From: Datisca glomerata
Lineage: Eukaryota > Streptophyta > Magnoliopsida > Cucurbitales > Datiscaceae
Assembly: GCA_003255025.1 (NCBI GenBank)
Contig: QANY01009387.1
Location: 2,666,001-2,730,000 of the forward strand
Direction: 5' to 3'
DNA: 64,000 nucleotides
In this document: piece after piece, positions 1 to 10,668 of the stretch
Layout of the letters: the number at the start of each line of letters is the position of its first letter
How positions within the stretch are numbered: position 1 is the first letter of the stretch
Program-made: the position numbers and the translations under genes
The notes under the pieces: generated by a model
What the model saw: only the letters and a program-made list of their open reading frames with translations
Databases searched by the model: none
What the model was told of the DNA's origin: nothing

Positions 1-785
1 AGCATGAGATCTTTATCAACCAAGAAAAATACACTAAGGATTTGCTCAAGAATTTTGGTATGAAAAATGTGAAGGCTAGTAATACTCCTATGAGTACCAT
101 GAAAAAGCTAGACAAATATGAGAAAGGTGAAGACGTCGATATAAAGAAATATCGAGGTATGGTTGGATCTCTACTTTACTTAACTGCTAGTAGACTCAAT
201 AACATATACTTAACTGCTAGTAGACTCGATAACATATATATTGTATGTTTATGTACTCATTTTCAAACTTATCCCAAAGAATCACATTTACAAGCTATTA
301 AAAGAATTTTTAAATATTTACTTAGATCAACTAAATTTGGCCTTTGGTATCCAAAGTGTGATAATCTTGATTTAATTGGGTATTCTGATATAGATTTTGC
401 TGGGAGCTTAACCGATAGAAAAAGTACGAGTGGTACATGTAAATTTTTAAGTCACTCACTTGTTTCTTGGTTTAATAAAAAACAAAATTCAGTAGCACTA
501 TCAACCGCTGAAACCGAATATATTTTTGTTGGTAGTTATTGTGCTTAAATTTTGTGAATGAAGCAAACTCTAAAAGATTTTGATTTAGTTTTTGAAAGTG
601 TTCTTATTAGATGTGATAATACTAGCACAATTAATGTATCCAAAAATCCTATTTTGCATTCTCGTACTAAGCATATAGATCTTAGACATCATTTTATTCA
701 AGATCATGTACAAAAAGAGGATATTTTCATAAAACCATTAAATGTTGAAATTTTTGTAAAAATAGGCTTGCTTTGGAAATTTTAG
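1..785 (+). pseudogene. Ty1/copia polyprotein remnant: end of reverse transcriptase and RNase H
   Basis: The reading frame from 42 shows copia RT/RNase H features in order: a GMVGSLLYL block, the RNase H stretch YSDIDFAG followed by DRKSTSG, then LSTAETEY, and after 558 a CDNTSTINVSKNP block and an HIDLRHHFI block. The frame carries two nonsense codons near 546 (TAA) and 555 (TGA), at positions where the family has Lys and Trp. It also contains a 30-bp in-frame tandem duplication (about 178-237, TASRLNNIYL followed by TASRLDNIYI). The element enters from the left edge and its own LTRs are not visible. It is dead. No PBS or clear 3' LTR follows, because other repeats begin near 905. Confidence 0.9.
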
Positions 786-904
786 ATATTAGTTAAATAT
801 TTTTTTGTTTTTTTCTACTTACCATGTCAAGATAAAAATATTTTTCCTCATTATTATTAATTAATTATTTTCTATGATAACAAATGGGGAGAAAATAGAA
901 TATG
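786..904. other. AT-rich sequence after the copia remnant
   Basis: This is non-coding. It ends in a purine-rich stretch (about 881-898, ATGGGGAGAAAAT) that could be the old polypurine tract of the copia element, but no LTR start follows, so the assignment is weak. Confidence 0.3.
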
Positions 905-1777
905 CTTAAAAGTTATGTTTTTATCTAACTCATTTATTGACTTACCATTTTACCCATCTTGTTATTATTTTCTTAACTCATTTATTGACTTACCATTTTA
1001 CCCATCTTGTTATTATTTTCTTAACTCATTTATTGACAATGAATAAAAAAAACATAATAGTGAATTTTCTTGTACAATCACAAGTCTTAATCAATGACTC
1101 GATTCATTAAATACCAAACCCGTTTTATTTATTCACACGCTCATCTATAAAACATAAGGTGATATTGTTGCTTTCACAATCCAACCACGAATTTTCATAT
1201 ATGTGAATCACGTAACTCCAACATAGTTTAATTACGATTTCAATAGTCAAGATATTGTCCGCCAATTTGAACTCACACATTTTACATATCAAATATCGCA
1301 AGTAACTAAGTCAAGCTACATATTCACCTCAGGGTTAAGGTAATTATGAAAATACCCTTAAGGTGTAACAATTAGATTTAAAGCTAGGTAAACGATTTTT
1401 GCTCTAAACTAATTTGTTATCGGTCTATTCAACATGTTCCATAACACATCTAGGTTAACCGTTTGAGTCTCCACTCCAATTCCCCAAGACTGGCATCCAT
1501 TGGTTCAACCTAATAGTCATAATTAGATTCGATTGTCCAGTCGATCCTAAGACTGCGAATAACGTTCTGAACCATTCAGAAGAGTTTATCTTTAAGTCCC
1601 ATCTGTCTTTACTCTTCTTACGTTGATAATAGTTCCATGACTTGAGTAAATTATAAACACACTTTAGTTAAAGAAAAATTTTTATTCATTCATTAAATTC
1701 AGTAATATAAAATGTCTTTAAAATAGTCAAATACTCATAAATAGTTATCACATCATACTTTATGGACATAATTCCAA
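905..1777 (-). mobile_element. Truncated LTR-like copy, inverted relative to 3935-4725
   Basis: The reverse complement of this stretch aligns over about 800 bp with 3935-4725. Shared landmarks include GGAATTATGTCCATAAAGTA at the start, AACTATTATCAACGTAAGAA, GGTTAACCTAGA and a late AATAAATGAGTTAAG block. Divergence is moderate, with many substitutions and small indels. The plus copy looks like a full LTR with a TATA box further in, so I read this as the same family inserted in the opposite orientation and truncated at about 905. The two copies are more likely independent insertions than transposon TIRs, because the sequence between them contains unrelated pieces. Confidence 0.7.
907..1037. repeat. 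48-bp tandem repeat, about 2.5 copies
   Basis: A unit starting CTTAACTCATTTATTGACTT and ending in TTGTTATTATTTT repeats with a 48-bp period. It lies at the edge of the minus-strand LTR-like copy. The matching part of the plus-strand copy (about 4670-4715) has a single unit, so the expansion is specific to this copy. Confidence 0.9.
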
Positions 1778-1924
1778 TAAAAAATTGATCAAAACTACGA
1801 GAAAAGGTGAGAGTAATGATAGCAACGGGAATAAATATGTACAAAGAAAAATTTTACATAAAAGGTTTGTGAATAGAAATTCAATATAAGCAAAGTCGGT
1901 AACCAATGTCAAATTTATTATAAG

Positions 1925-2620
1925 TTGAAATACACCTTACATCATATACATAGTAATAATATACACAGTTTGATATCTCCAAAGGAATTTTACCATGAGA
2001 TTCTAATGATGTTAACCAGTGTAATCATTGTTCTTCTTTTATTTCTCAATTACTTGTTGCTCCCCAAAATCTCTACTTTAAGTCAAGGAGGTCTCTCTTT
2101 ACTTTATTACTGTCAAGTTCTAATTCCTCCTTTACTTCAACTTTTTTCTCTTCATGGAATCTAACTCGCCAGAACCATGCCGATGGGATTACATCAAGTG
2201 CTCCGCTGATGGGTTTGTTTCAAAAATAAGAAAATTCCATTGATCTTTACTTTTATAGCTCTCAAGTTTCAATTACTCCTCTACTTCAACTTTTCTCTCT
2301 TCATGAAATCTATCCCACCAAAACCATGCCAATGGGATTACATCAAGTGCTCCACTGATGGATTTGTTCATATATAAGAATAATTCCCATTGATCTCCTA
2401 GAACCTTCGATGAATACCTCATCTCTTTCAATTCGATCCACAATCATATGTCTGAATTTGAATCTTACTAAACAAATTTCCCAAGCAATTGGGTGTCATC
2501 CTTGCTCACTTTTAACCTCGATTCCAATAAATTATCAGGTAAAATCCCAGTTAGGATAGGAAGACACACATACAGAAATTTCTCAAACTCTATCAGTGAT
2601 TGGGAAAATAACAACAAAAA
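1925..2620 (+). pseudogene. Captured fragment of an LRR receptor-like kinase (signal peptide, LRRNT, one LRR)
   Basis: Reading + strand frames in turn gives a hydrophobic signal-peptide-like start (IIVLLLFLNYLLLPKISTLS, about 2018-2085). It is followed by SSSNSSFTSTFFSSWN and, after a 1-nt slip near 2174, PCRWDYIKCSADGFVSKI. This is the LRRNT pattern of class XI LRR receptor kinases. The SSWN..PCxWDYIKCS block is then repeated at about 2260-2375 with the same slip. Further on, near 2508-2570, FNLDSNKLSGKIPVRIG is a textbook LRR. No more LRRs, transmembrane segment or kinase follow, so this is a gene fragment. A MULE-type terminal sequence lies downstream at 3245-3356, which suggests capture by a Pack-MULE. 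Confidence 0.7.
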
Positions 2621-2679
2621 CTTTGACAAATGAAAAAAAGTAAAAGAAATTCTTGAAATTTCTCAAGATATATTCACCA

Positions 2680-3244
2680 TAGCGATGAACTCATACCTTG
2701 CAGCGGAAGCTCGTGCCAGGGGCACAAGCTTGATTCAGTGGTGGAGAGAAGATGAGAGCACCAGCTTCAGCTCAGGCAACTGACAGCGATGAGGAATGTG
2801 GATGAACAAAATGCAGCGAGGATCAACGATGAGGTGTGAGAGCGTCTGGTGATGGAAAGGGTGAGCGAACGGTAGGGAGAGAGAGCTCACTAGATTGAAG
2901 CCAAGTGGAGAAGTTTCATGAGAAATTTTCAGTGCAGCCCTCACACTCAAAGGGTTTCGGTTTGTTTGAACAAAAATCTCACAATCGAAGGGTTTCGGTT
3001 TGTATGAACGACACTCTCACACTCGAAGGGGGTGACAAAGAGAAGAAGATAGTGTTGCAGAGTGGGTTTCGTCAGTGACAAATCAAACAGGATTCGGTGG
3101 TGACAAATCGAACGGGATTCGGTGATGAATCAAAGGGGATTGTGTTCGCAAACTATCGAGAGAGAGAGAGGACTAAATTTCGAGAGAAAGTTAGAGAGGA
3201 CTCAGATGGAATTTCTTTACTATAGGGGTAAATAAGTCTTTTAA
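2680..3244. repeat. GC-richer block with 38-bp and 25-bp tandem repeats
   Basis: Base composition rises sharply against the AT-rich surroundings. From 2940 a 38-bp unit (start CTCACACTCAAAGGGTTTCG) repeats about 2.4 times. From about 3075 a looser 25-bp unit containing AAATCGAACGGGATTCGG repeats, and a GA-rich run follows (3160-3180). I see no convincing coding sequence. The same arrangement, a GC-rich block just inside a terminal sequence, recurs at 7933-8528, so it may be the promoter/subterminal part of a related MULE. Confidence 0.5.
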
Positions 3245-3356
3245 TCTATAAAAAGCCACAAATCCATCTAAAGGATCTTAATAACGTTAAAACATTCCTA
3301 AGGGTCCTTCCATCCTTAAACTTTGTCTGAGGGGTCCTTCTATGGCAATTTCCCTT
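3245..3356 (-). repeat. MULE-type terminal sequence, right end
   Basis: Read on the minus strand it starts AAGGGAAATTGCC and continues with GAAGGACCC repeats. This style of terminal sequence also appears at 30968 (GGGGAAAATTGCAC ... GAAGGACCCTTAG) and, more distantly, at 8528. It would be the right end of an element extending left over the LRR-kinase fragment. No matching left end or 9-bp target duplication was found. Confidence 0.45.
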
Positions 3357-3404
3357 GAGTTTTAATTTGACTACAAATAGTATGGATTTTTTTAAATTAC
3401 TGCT

Positions 3405-3542
3405 TGTGGTCCATAGTGCGTGAGACAATGCTTTGATATGTGTAAAAAAGTTATAGATTAGGTCAAGTGGTCCATGGTATGTGAGACAATGACTTTGATT
3501 TGTGTAAGAAAAAGTCAGACTATTCCAAGTGGTCCAAATGTT
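3405..3542. repeat. About 61-bp tandem duplication
   Basis: A unit beginning AGTGGTCCATAGTGCGTGAG is followed by a diverged second copy beginning AGTGGTCCATGGTATGTGAG, and then by the start of a third (AGTGGTCCAAATG). It lies directly upstream of the MULE transposase N-terminus and may be subterminal MULE sequence. Confidence 0.65.
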
Positions 3543-3599
3543 GTTGTGAGTGTGTTTTGCTGCATTACATGTGAGTGGGTCCTATATAACATAGTTTAT

Positions 3600-3934
3600 T
3601 TAGATGTGTCGACAAATTTGTGCAATTTTTTGTCTTTTCAAGAGTACAGATCGTATAAAATTAGAGTTTTATCATGGAGGTAATTTCTTTTATGCTCCAA
3701 TCACTAGGGATGAGGGTGGAGATGTTGTGAAATCGTACGATCCCAATTACTTTTTTGTTGGTGACATCTATGAAATGGCACGATCTTTAGATAGTCACTA
3801 GGTATGAGGTTAATTTGGGATGATAGAGATATTTTGAAGTTTTTGGATGGCATACACAGAAATTGACATAAGGTAGTTCAATTATATGTAGAGCATAAAG
3901 TAGATGATGTTGACTCAAGTCCACTAGCACTACT
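3600..3934 (+). pseudogene. MULE transposase, N-terminal part (interrupted at 3935)
   Basis: The frame gives EFYHGGNFFYAPITRDEGGD, then YDPNYFFVGDIYEMARSL, and after stop codons YVEHKVDDVDSSPLALL. This matches the N-terminal region that precedes the DNA-binding and MULE domains in plant MuDR-type transposases (HHGG..., then a tyrosine-rich YF..DMV..LGY region). The frame has stops near 3799 and 3866 and breaks off exactly where the solo LTR begins at 3935. The rest of the protein resumes after 5682. Confidence 0.7.
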
Positions 3935-5682
3935 TGTTGAAATTATGTCCATAAAGTATGGTATAATAACTATTTATGAGTAAACAAATTTCTGAAACAT
4001 TTACGCATTACTGAATTTTATGAATAAATGAAAGTTTTCTTTAATTAAAGTGTTTTTATAATTTACTTAAGTCCTGGAACTATTATCAACGTAAGAAGAG
4101 TAAAGATCGAGTAGTCTTCCAGACAAACTCTTCTGAGATAGTTTAGAATGCTCTTCTCAATCTTAAGATCGACTAGGCAATCGAATTCAATTACGGCTGT
4201 TAGGTTGAACCAAATGATGCCGGTCTAGGGTTATGGGAGTGGAGACTCTAACGGTTAACCTAGACATGTTATGAAACATGTTGAATAGATCAGTAATCAA
4301 TTAGTTTAGAGCAAAGACGTTTATCTAGCTCTAAATCTAATTGTTATGTTATCTTCATAATTACTTTAATCTTGAGGTGAATACAGAACTTGACTTAGTT
4401 ACTTGTGATCTTTGATATGTTAAATGAGTGAGATCGAATTGCCGGCCATTACCTCGACCGTTAGAATCATGATTCAACTATGTTGGAGTTGTGTGATTCA
4501 CAAATATGAAATTTGTGGTAAGATTGTAAAAGTAACAATATCACATTATACTTTATTGATGAGTGTGTGAATAAATAAACCGGGCATGGTACTCGATGAC
4601 ATGATTCATTGAATAAGACATAGTTATCTGTACGAGAAACTTCATTGATATGTCTTTCTTATTCACAATCAATAAATGAGTTAAGGAAATAATAACTAGA
4701 GGAGTAAAATGATAATTATATATTCCACTCTTGTTACTTATATTCACGAAGGGTAATATCATTAGATACTATCTGGAACATGAATTATAAAAGTTTATTT
4801 GCACCAACAGAAAAATGTAGTGCCCATAAATCGAGAGTTTTATCGGCATCAAACCTATAGTGGAGTCGTACGATATCCGGATTAAAAAAGTCAAGAATTT
4901 ATGGAGATAAACTAGTCGAGTATTTGAATCTCATAGCTTTATTCATGTGGGTCTATTTAGTCTCAGGAAAAACTTATAAGGACAGGAATGAGAAACAATA
5001 ACAGTTGAACCAAAAATGTATTTTGGACCAATGTACAATTCCCAAGCCCCATATGAGATGAGTGTCATCACTAAATTAGTGAAGGAAAAATTAATGTCCA
5101 AATTAGTTATTTTGTTATTTTCTAATTATTGTATAAATAGTAAATAAATGAAATTAATTAATTAATTGATAGAAATCAATTTAATTTATCAATTTAGAGT
5201 TATGAATCTAGACACAATTTTGACTGTAGGAGAGATGTAAAAAACCGCATATAAATGCATATAGAGAGGGAATATCGGTTTTGAAAATCTTATCCCTAAG
5301 TGGTAGATAGGAGAAGAAAACGTTTCTCTCTCCCTCAACACATAGTTGCCGCCCATTACTCTAAGGGGAAGAAGAAAATTTTAATTTTTATCTTTCAATC
5401 GTTGTTTCGAGATCTCGCACTCAATTACTATAAAAAATCTTTCAGAGGTATACTTCTGACTCTAGCAGGTGGTTGTCGGTGCGAAAATCGATTCTAACTC
5501 TGCAAAGAATGAAGGACGTGAGATAGAAATTAGATACCGCCAAATCAGAAATTTGACATTAATTAAAAATGTATAAATTTTTTCTATCTCTTCTCGATAA
5601 TTTTATATGATTATGCATGTTCATTCATTGATTTTGTGTTTAATTGGATTGAACGTTTGTATGAAATTTTTTTGATATTCCA
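3935..5682 (+). mobile_element. Solo LTR (copia-like) inserted in the MULE transposase
   Basis: It starts TGTTGAAATTATGTCC and probably ends ...GATATTCCA at 5682, so it has TG...CA ends. A TATA-like ATTGTATAAATAG lies at about 5130-5142, followed by a possible transcribed R/U5 region. The MULE reading frame stops at 3934 and picks up again after 5682, which defines the insertion. The candidate 5-bp target copies CTACT and CTCAT match imperfectly, so the right end may be off by some bases. A truncated, inverted relative lies at 905-1777. No internal retrotransposon genes are present, hence solo. Confidence 0.65.
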
Positions 5683-7110
5683 CTCATGAACTAGTCAAGG
5701 TTCATTAATTTTTTTAAATCTAAAACTCGATCCAACACTACCCGCCCCTCCCAATTTAATTGATGCACATGTGGAGATAGATGTTAATGACTAAAATCAA
5801 CTCGAACCTTATTTAAGTGATAATAATGAGCATGACATAGATTAAGTTATTGAATAGGATGAGTATGCTGATGAGTCCGGTAATGATTCTGATGATAGTT
5901 TTGATGATGAGCAAGATAATGGTCATGAACGTGGAGGATTGTTTGATGATTGTTTTAATTGCTCAAAGATGTAGTTTCAGACTATGTTGATAGTGATGAT
6001 GTTAGAAGTGCTCATTTATCTAATGATGAGGATAATGTTCATCATCGTTATCCTAAATTTCATGACGAGATACGGTTTACGAAAAAATTGATTTACAAAA
6101 GGGTATGATCTTTAGTTCACACAAAGTCTTCAAGAAAGCATTGAAAAAGTATGCAATAAAGAGAGGCTTTGATTATGTGTTAAAAATAATGACCGAACAT
6201 GAGTAACTACGATATGTAAGAGAGGTTGTGGATGGAGGATCTACGCGTCCCTAACTCAAACACATTAGGCATTTCAGATTAAGAGTTTTCTCTCAGAACA
6301 TGTTGGATAGCTTTTAATTATTGGGAACATTTTTGAGATGATCCTTCTTGGTCGATTGTTGCATTGAAAGCACAACTGGTGAGGGACTACAATGTGAATG
6401 TTAGCATTCATAAATGCTACAAGGCAAAGAGCAAAGCCTTATAGGTTATTCATGGTGATCATGCAAAGTAATATGCTTTATTATGGGGTTACTGTGAGGC
6501 GGTAAGGAAATGGAACTCAGGTTCCTCAATGTTTATTCAGTCAGATTTACAAATCTTCTAGTGTTTATATGTTTACTTAAATGTATGCAAGAATGGGTTT
6601 CTATCTGAATGCAGACCAATGATATGCGTTGATTGCTGCCATTTAAAAGGAAAATCTGAGGGCCAAGTGTTGTGTGGTATTGGTGAGCATGTTAATGACA
6701 ACATATTCCCCATTGCTTATGCTACTATTAAGATTGAGTCAAAAGACTCATGGGCTTGGATTTTAAGTTTGTTATTGGATGATATGGCGGAATAGAGGAG
6801 CATGGTTGGAATTTCATACCAGACCAGTAAAAAGGATTATGCGAAGCTTTCATTGAGCCTATGGCGAGACACGACACCTAAGCGCCAGCTTTACAAAGTC
6901 GTTGAAGGGAAAGGTTTTGAAGGATTTACTGTGGAGTGCGGCTAGGGCAACAACACCTATTGCATTTAAAAGACATATGTATCAAATTAAGGAGATAGAT
7001 GAAAAAGTATATAAGTGACTCAATAATAATAAGAAAAACACATGGTCTAGGCATGCCTTTTACACTTCCATACAATGTGACTCAATTGTTATTGCTCAAG
7101 TGTTGAGCAT
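5683..7110 (+). pseudogene. MULE (MuDR-type) transposase, main part, decayed
   Basis: Several frames together give the family order: an acidic linker (about 5850-5940); SHKVFKKALKKYAIKRGF (about 6116-6170), the start of the plant MuDR DNA-binding domain; RGCGWRIYAS (about 6223-6250), the CxW zinc-binding part; CVDCCHLKGKSEGQVLCGIG (about 6619-6680) with the first catalytic Asp; AYATIKIESKDSWAWIL (about 6719-6770); and KDLLWSAARATT and WSRHAFYTS (about 6920-7070). Many stops and frame changes make it non-functional. It shares one element with the N-terminal piece at 3600-3934 and faces the convergent GRF ORF at 7430-7738. Confidence 0.85.
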
Positions 7111-7180
7111 ATATATATGTAACTATTAATCTTGTATGTCTATACGTATATTTTTTGCCAAGACAGAACATAACTTTAGC

Positions 7181-7182
<2 letters not shown>

Positions 7183-7211
<29 letters not shown>

Positions 7212-7212
7212 N
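7183..7212. repeat. TA microsatellite with one unresolved base
   Basis: A (TA)n run ends in a single N at 7212. The words before and after it (ACTTTAGCTAA) are duplicated across the run, so its length is uncertain and a small assembly gap may exist. Confidence 0.9.
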
Positions 7213-7429
7213 ACTTTAGCTAATTATTAACCTTATAGATTGGATAGCCATAACATATCATTACCAAAATATAATTACCAAAAATAACAACTAAATAATT
7301 CCAACAAATTAGACTGCATAATGAGTTCTCTATTACAAAACATAAATACTGCATAATGACTAACATAATGAGTTCCCAATTACAAAATACAATGACTACA
7401 ATAACAAAGCACTAGATGCTAATCATTCT

Positions 7430-7738
7430 TTTCCCATTATCCTTTACTTCACCATAACACACATATGCAATCAACATACATGAAAAAAATAACAAAATGA
7501 CAAGAGAAAGTCTTTGCCGCTTCAATGAGTTTTACTTATGTTGTTAGATCCTTCTTTGCGGATCAAGCCAATCGAAATAGGCACAAGCATGTTGTTGATC
7601 AAATCTTCCACAACCATAAAATCTCTTCCCATGATTTAAATTAGTCAAGGACGTTCTAATCGGAGATCTAATAATGCACAAAATATACTCTTCTTACAAA
7701 CCACTAGAAGATCCATAAGAAGAAGATGCTACCGCCAT
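7430..7738 (-). pseudogene. GRF-type zinc-finger small protein, transposon-associated, one internal stop
   Basis: From an ATG at 7738 the minus strand reads MAVASSSYGSSSGL, then a TAA, then in the same frame CIIRSPIRTSLTNLNHGKRF followed by YGCGRFDQQHACAYFDWLDP. This is the GRF zinc-finger pattern: Cys, RTS, N.GKRFYGC, a spaced Cys, then FxW-D. A stop follows at 7544. In another frame a hydrophobic segment (CHFVIFFMYVDCICVLW, about 7450-7500) could be the transmembrane tail often seen in plant GRF mini-proteins. GRF fingers bind nucleic acid. The ORF is convergent with the MULE transposase and its upstream side points to the right terminal sequence at 8528. Identity as a second gene of this MULE is inference. 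Confidence 0.7.
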
Positions 7739-8280
7739 AAAATTATCTGAGAAATAACCTGAATTAGTCATACAATGACAAAATTAAGCTACTAAAATAG
7801 AATTGAGCATAACACTAATTTCCCCATTTTTCCCTTTTAGACAGGAAAATGAGTTCAATTCAGCTACAAGTCAACACAGAAATCGAATTGTAATAGATAC
7901 ATATCAACCACTACAATTTAGTTTAAATTTAGCTACAAATCAACCACAAGAAGAGGGAAGGGGATTAGAAATGAAATCTGATGCAGAAGAATAGGGATAG
8001 GGATTAGAAACGGAGATATTAAAAAAACCCTAAATATACGGGTATTAGAAGCAAAAAAAATCAAAAATAAAACCCCCAAATGTACCTTCGACAAACTGGC
8101 TGAGCATGAGAGAGAGGGGAGTCGCGAAGGTAGGGTGAGTCGCTGAGAACGACAGACGGTGAGCTGAGTCGCAGAGGAGACTGAACGGTGAGAATGGCGG
8201 ACATGCTGAGTAGCGGCAGAGATGGGGGAGAGATGGGTGTCGGGAGGGAAGGGTTTGGGGAATTTAGGGCCACTCAATTT
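7739..8280. other. Upstream region of the GRF ORF with GC-rich block
   Basis: 7739-7930 is AT-rich. 8070-8275 is GC-rich and non-repetitive in look, with minus-strand frames rich in Ser, Pro and Leu and no recognisable domain. Its position between the GRF ORF start and the right MULE terminal sequence suits a promoter and 5' untranslated part of that ORF. Confidence 0.4.
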
Positions 8281-8384
8281 TTTTGGGTTTTTTTTCAGTT
8301 TTTGAGTTTTGAGTTTATTTTAATGTAATTAGTTTAATTAGTATTTTTTTAGTTATTAATATTTTTAATTTCAGTTTTAATGTA

Positions 8385-8528
8385 ATTAAAAAATCTGTCA
8401 GATTTTAACAGAAGGAGTATAAATGGTTAATTCTCATACTTTACGGGTATTTTATGTTAAAAATAGTTTAGAAGTATAAATTACCAAATGGTCAAATTTT
8501 CGAGGTGTAAATTGCATTTTTCCCTTAT
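8385..8528 (-). repeat. MULE-type terminal sequence, right end
   Basis: Read on the minus strand it begins AAGGGAAAAATGCAATTTAC and continues through short blocks (ATTTGGTAATTTATA, TACCCGTAAAGTATGAG) to CTGTTAAAATCTGACAG near 8397. This layout of spaced AT-rich blocks is typical of MULE terminal regions and resembles the ends at 10669 and 30968. It is probably the right end of the transposase-bearing element. The left end is not clear. Confidence 0.5.
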
Positions 8529-10668
8529 TTGTATGAAGCAAGCATTTGAGAGTAAAAGTATTTAAAAATATTTATTTATTTTAAAATATTTTAGAAAACA
8601 CTTAAATAAATGTTTCTTGTGTTTAAATGCTAAAATCTATTTTATATAATAATATTTGTTAAATAAATATGATTTACTTTTAAACAACAACATTTATCAA
8701 ATAAATGTGATTTAAACATAATGCATTTAACTGTTTTTAAATACATCTTTGACAAATTCACCCTTAATATATATAACATGTTAAGACCCTTTTGTTATTT
8801 AAATCATACTTAACTATCAAATATGTTTATCATATTTTTGCTAATCCTAATTGATGTGACAAACTCGAAATCCTAAAGTCTCTTTCTTTCTCGCTCTCCG
8901 ACTTCAAAACAGCAGTGCTTTACTCACCGGAGAGGGAGGTGATCTTCCTATCCGGTGAGTGCCTTTTCCTTTCCTCCCTACTCAGTCTTTTGTTTTCTTT
9001 ATAGTTTCTCTGGCGTTCTCTTCCCTTGAGCTAGAATTTAAGGAGATCTTGGTCCATAGATCTAGACATATACCTACGTGCTCACAAGGAGGTTTCGTCG
9101 TTGTTGTTTACCTAGTTGTTCAGATCTTCAATTAGGTGGTTCCTACAGAATAAGGTTTAATTATTTCCATGTTCGTTATCTGCTACCAGTAATCTGATCA
9201 AAGAAGTTTAGAGTTTATATTGTTATTTAGCATATATGTAGTATTCTGTGGATGTTTATAATATTATTGAATGAAGTTTATACTTTGTAAAAAAAATCGT
9301 ACTTACCTATCGAAGCCCATCAAAGTAATTATAGATGATCATGATTCACAACAAATTGATTACCAGCGATTATCTTAAGACTTCAAAGTACAAATACGTG
9401 ACTTTAGTTAAATGGATATATCAACATCTACCGCCTTCACTATTTTTCCATTTTCTTCTGGTTTATTTATGAGAAATTACGTTGGATAGAGCTCATGAAA
9501 TGAAAAATGAAATAATTTTTTTTATAATTAAGATTAACACTTGGTAGAATGTAATCTAACAAAAATACTTCAGTTACACTATTGTCTTAACATACACTAA
9601 ATTCAATAAAAATAAATTAAAAATAAAGGATAGTTTGGTAATTTCTCATGTAAAAAGTATTTAATTTTATTAAAAAAAATATTGTCTTATGTAAAACGGT
9701 ATTCATCTACACTATATAAAAATATAAAAATTAGAGAAATATTCTTGGACAATACTATTCCTGATTATTTTTTGAATTTCAATTATTCTCATGAAAAGTT
9801 TTTTTTAACTATTTTGTAATTTATTATCTCAATTATTCATATAAAAAGTTTTTCCCTTAACTACTTTGTCTGAATTATATTCTTTAAAGACGTTTTCTCC
9901 TCATTTTTTATTTAAAATCTTAAAAGACTAATTATAAGAAAAAAAATCTCAAATTAACTTAATAGTCTTTTAGTTAATATATCTTTATTGTCATTTTTTT
10001 GTATAAATCTTAAAGGAATAATTGTAAGCCAATAAATGTCTCAAATTAATCTAATAGTATTTTAGTTAATATTTCCTTTTTGTCATTTTATGTGTATACT
10101 AATCTAGTGAACGTTGAAAATAATAGTGTAAAAGAAAAATTCATTGAGCAAAAAGAATAAAAAAAATTATATATGTATAACTGTTTATCTTATCTTATCT
10201 TACTCTATGTAAAAGTAAGCAAACTTAGGATTAAATGACATCATAGTAATTAATTTTTTTATTAATTAGTTAGTGGACATTATTTTTTATTTCAAGTTAG
10301 ATACTTAATTAATCTTTTTGAATTATATTTTATAATAAAAATTATGATTAATTGTAACAATATAAGACATAATATATAACAATGATGCATAGTGAATGAA
10401 ATAAAAAATTTCTAGAAAAAATTAATAAAAGTGAAATTTACAATTGAATTTGAGTAAAATGCAATAATTTACATATTAGATAAATTTATTATACATTTTT
10501 TTTAATTAAGATGATAATGGAAAGACATATATAAGAAAAAATAAGTTATGTTAATAATTTTTATACAACTTATATTCACGTGCAATACATTTCTTAAAAA
10601 CTAGTTATTAAAAATTATATTTTTCTCAAGAGTTTGTCATGATTCTTTTTGTTTATCTTTTTCCGGTT
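8529..10668. other. AT-rich intergenic sequence; possible stray 5' UTR-like piece at 8880-9170
   Basis: Most of this is low-complexity AT-rich sequence without coding potential. 8880-9170 is less AT-rich and begins with a pyrimidine-rich stretch followed by CCGGTGAGTGCC, a good splice-donor context, so it resembles a first non-coding exon plus leader intron of a plant gene. No ATG-started conserved frame follows. It may be a relic or a captured promoter. Confidence 0.35.

Noticed and set aside
905..4725. Reading the inverted pair as terminal inverted repeats of one large DNA transposon
   Set aside because: The plus copy interrupts a MULE frame, has TG...CA-like ends and a TATA box, and extends well beyond the shared part, so it fits an LTR better.
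7933..8277. 114-residue Ser/Pro-rich minus-strand frame
   Set aside because: Low-complexity composition and no family; more likely untranslated upstream sequence of the GRF ORF.
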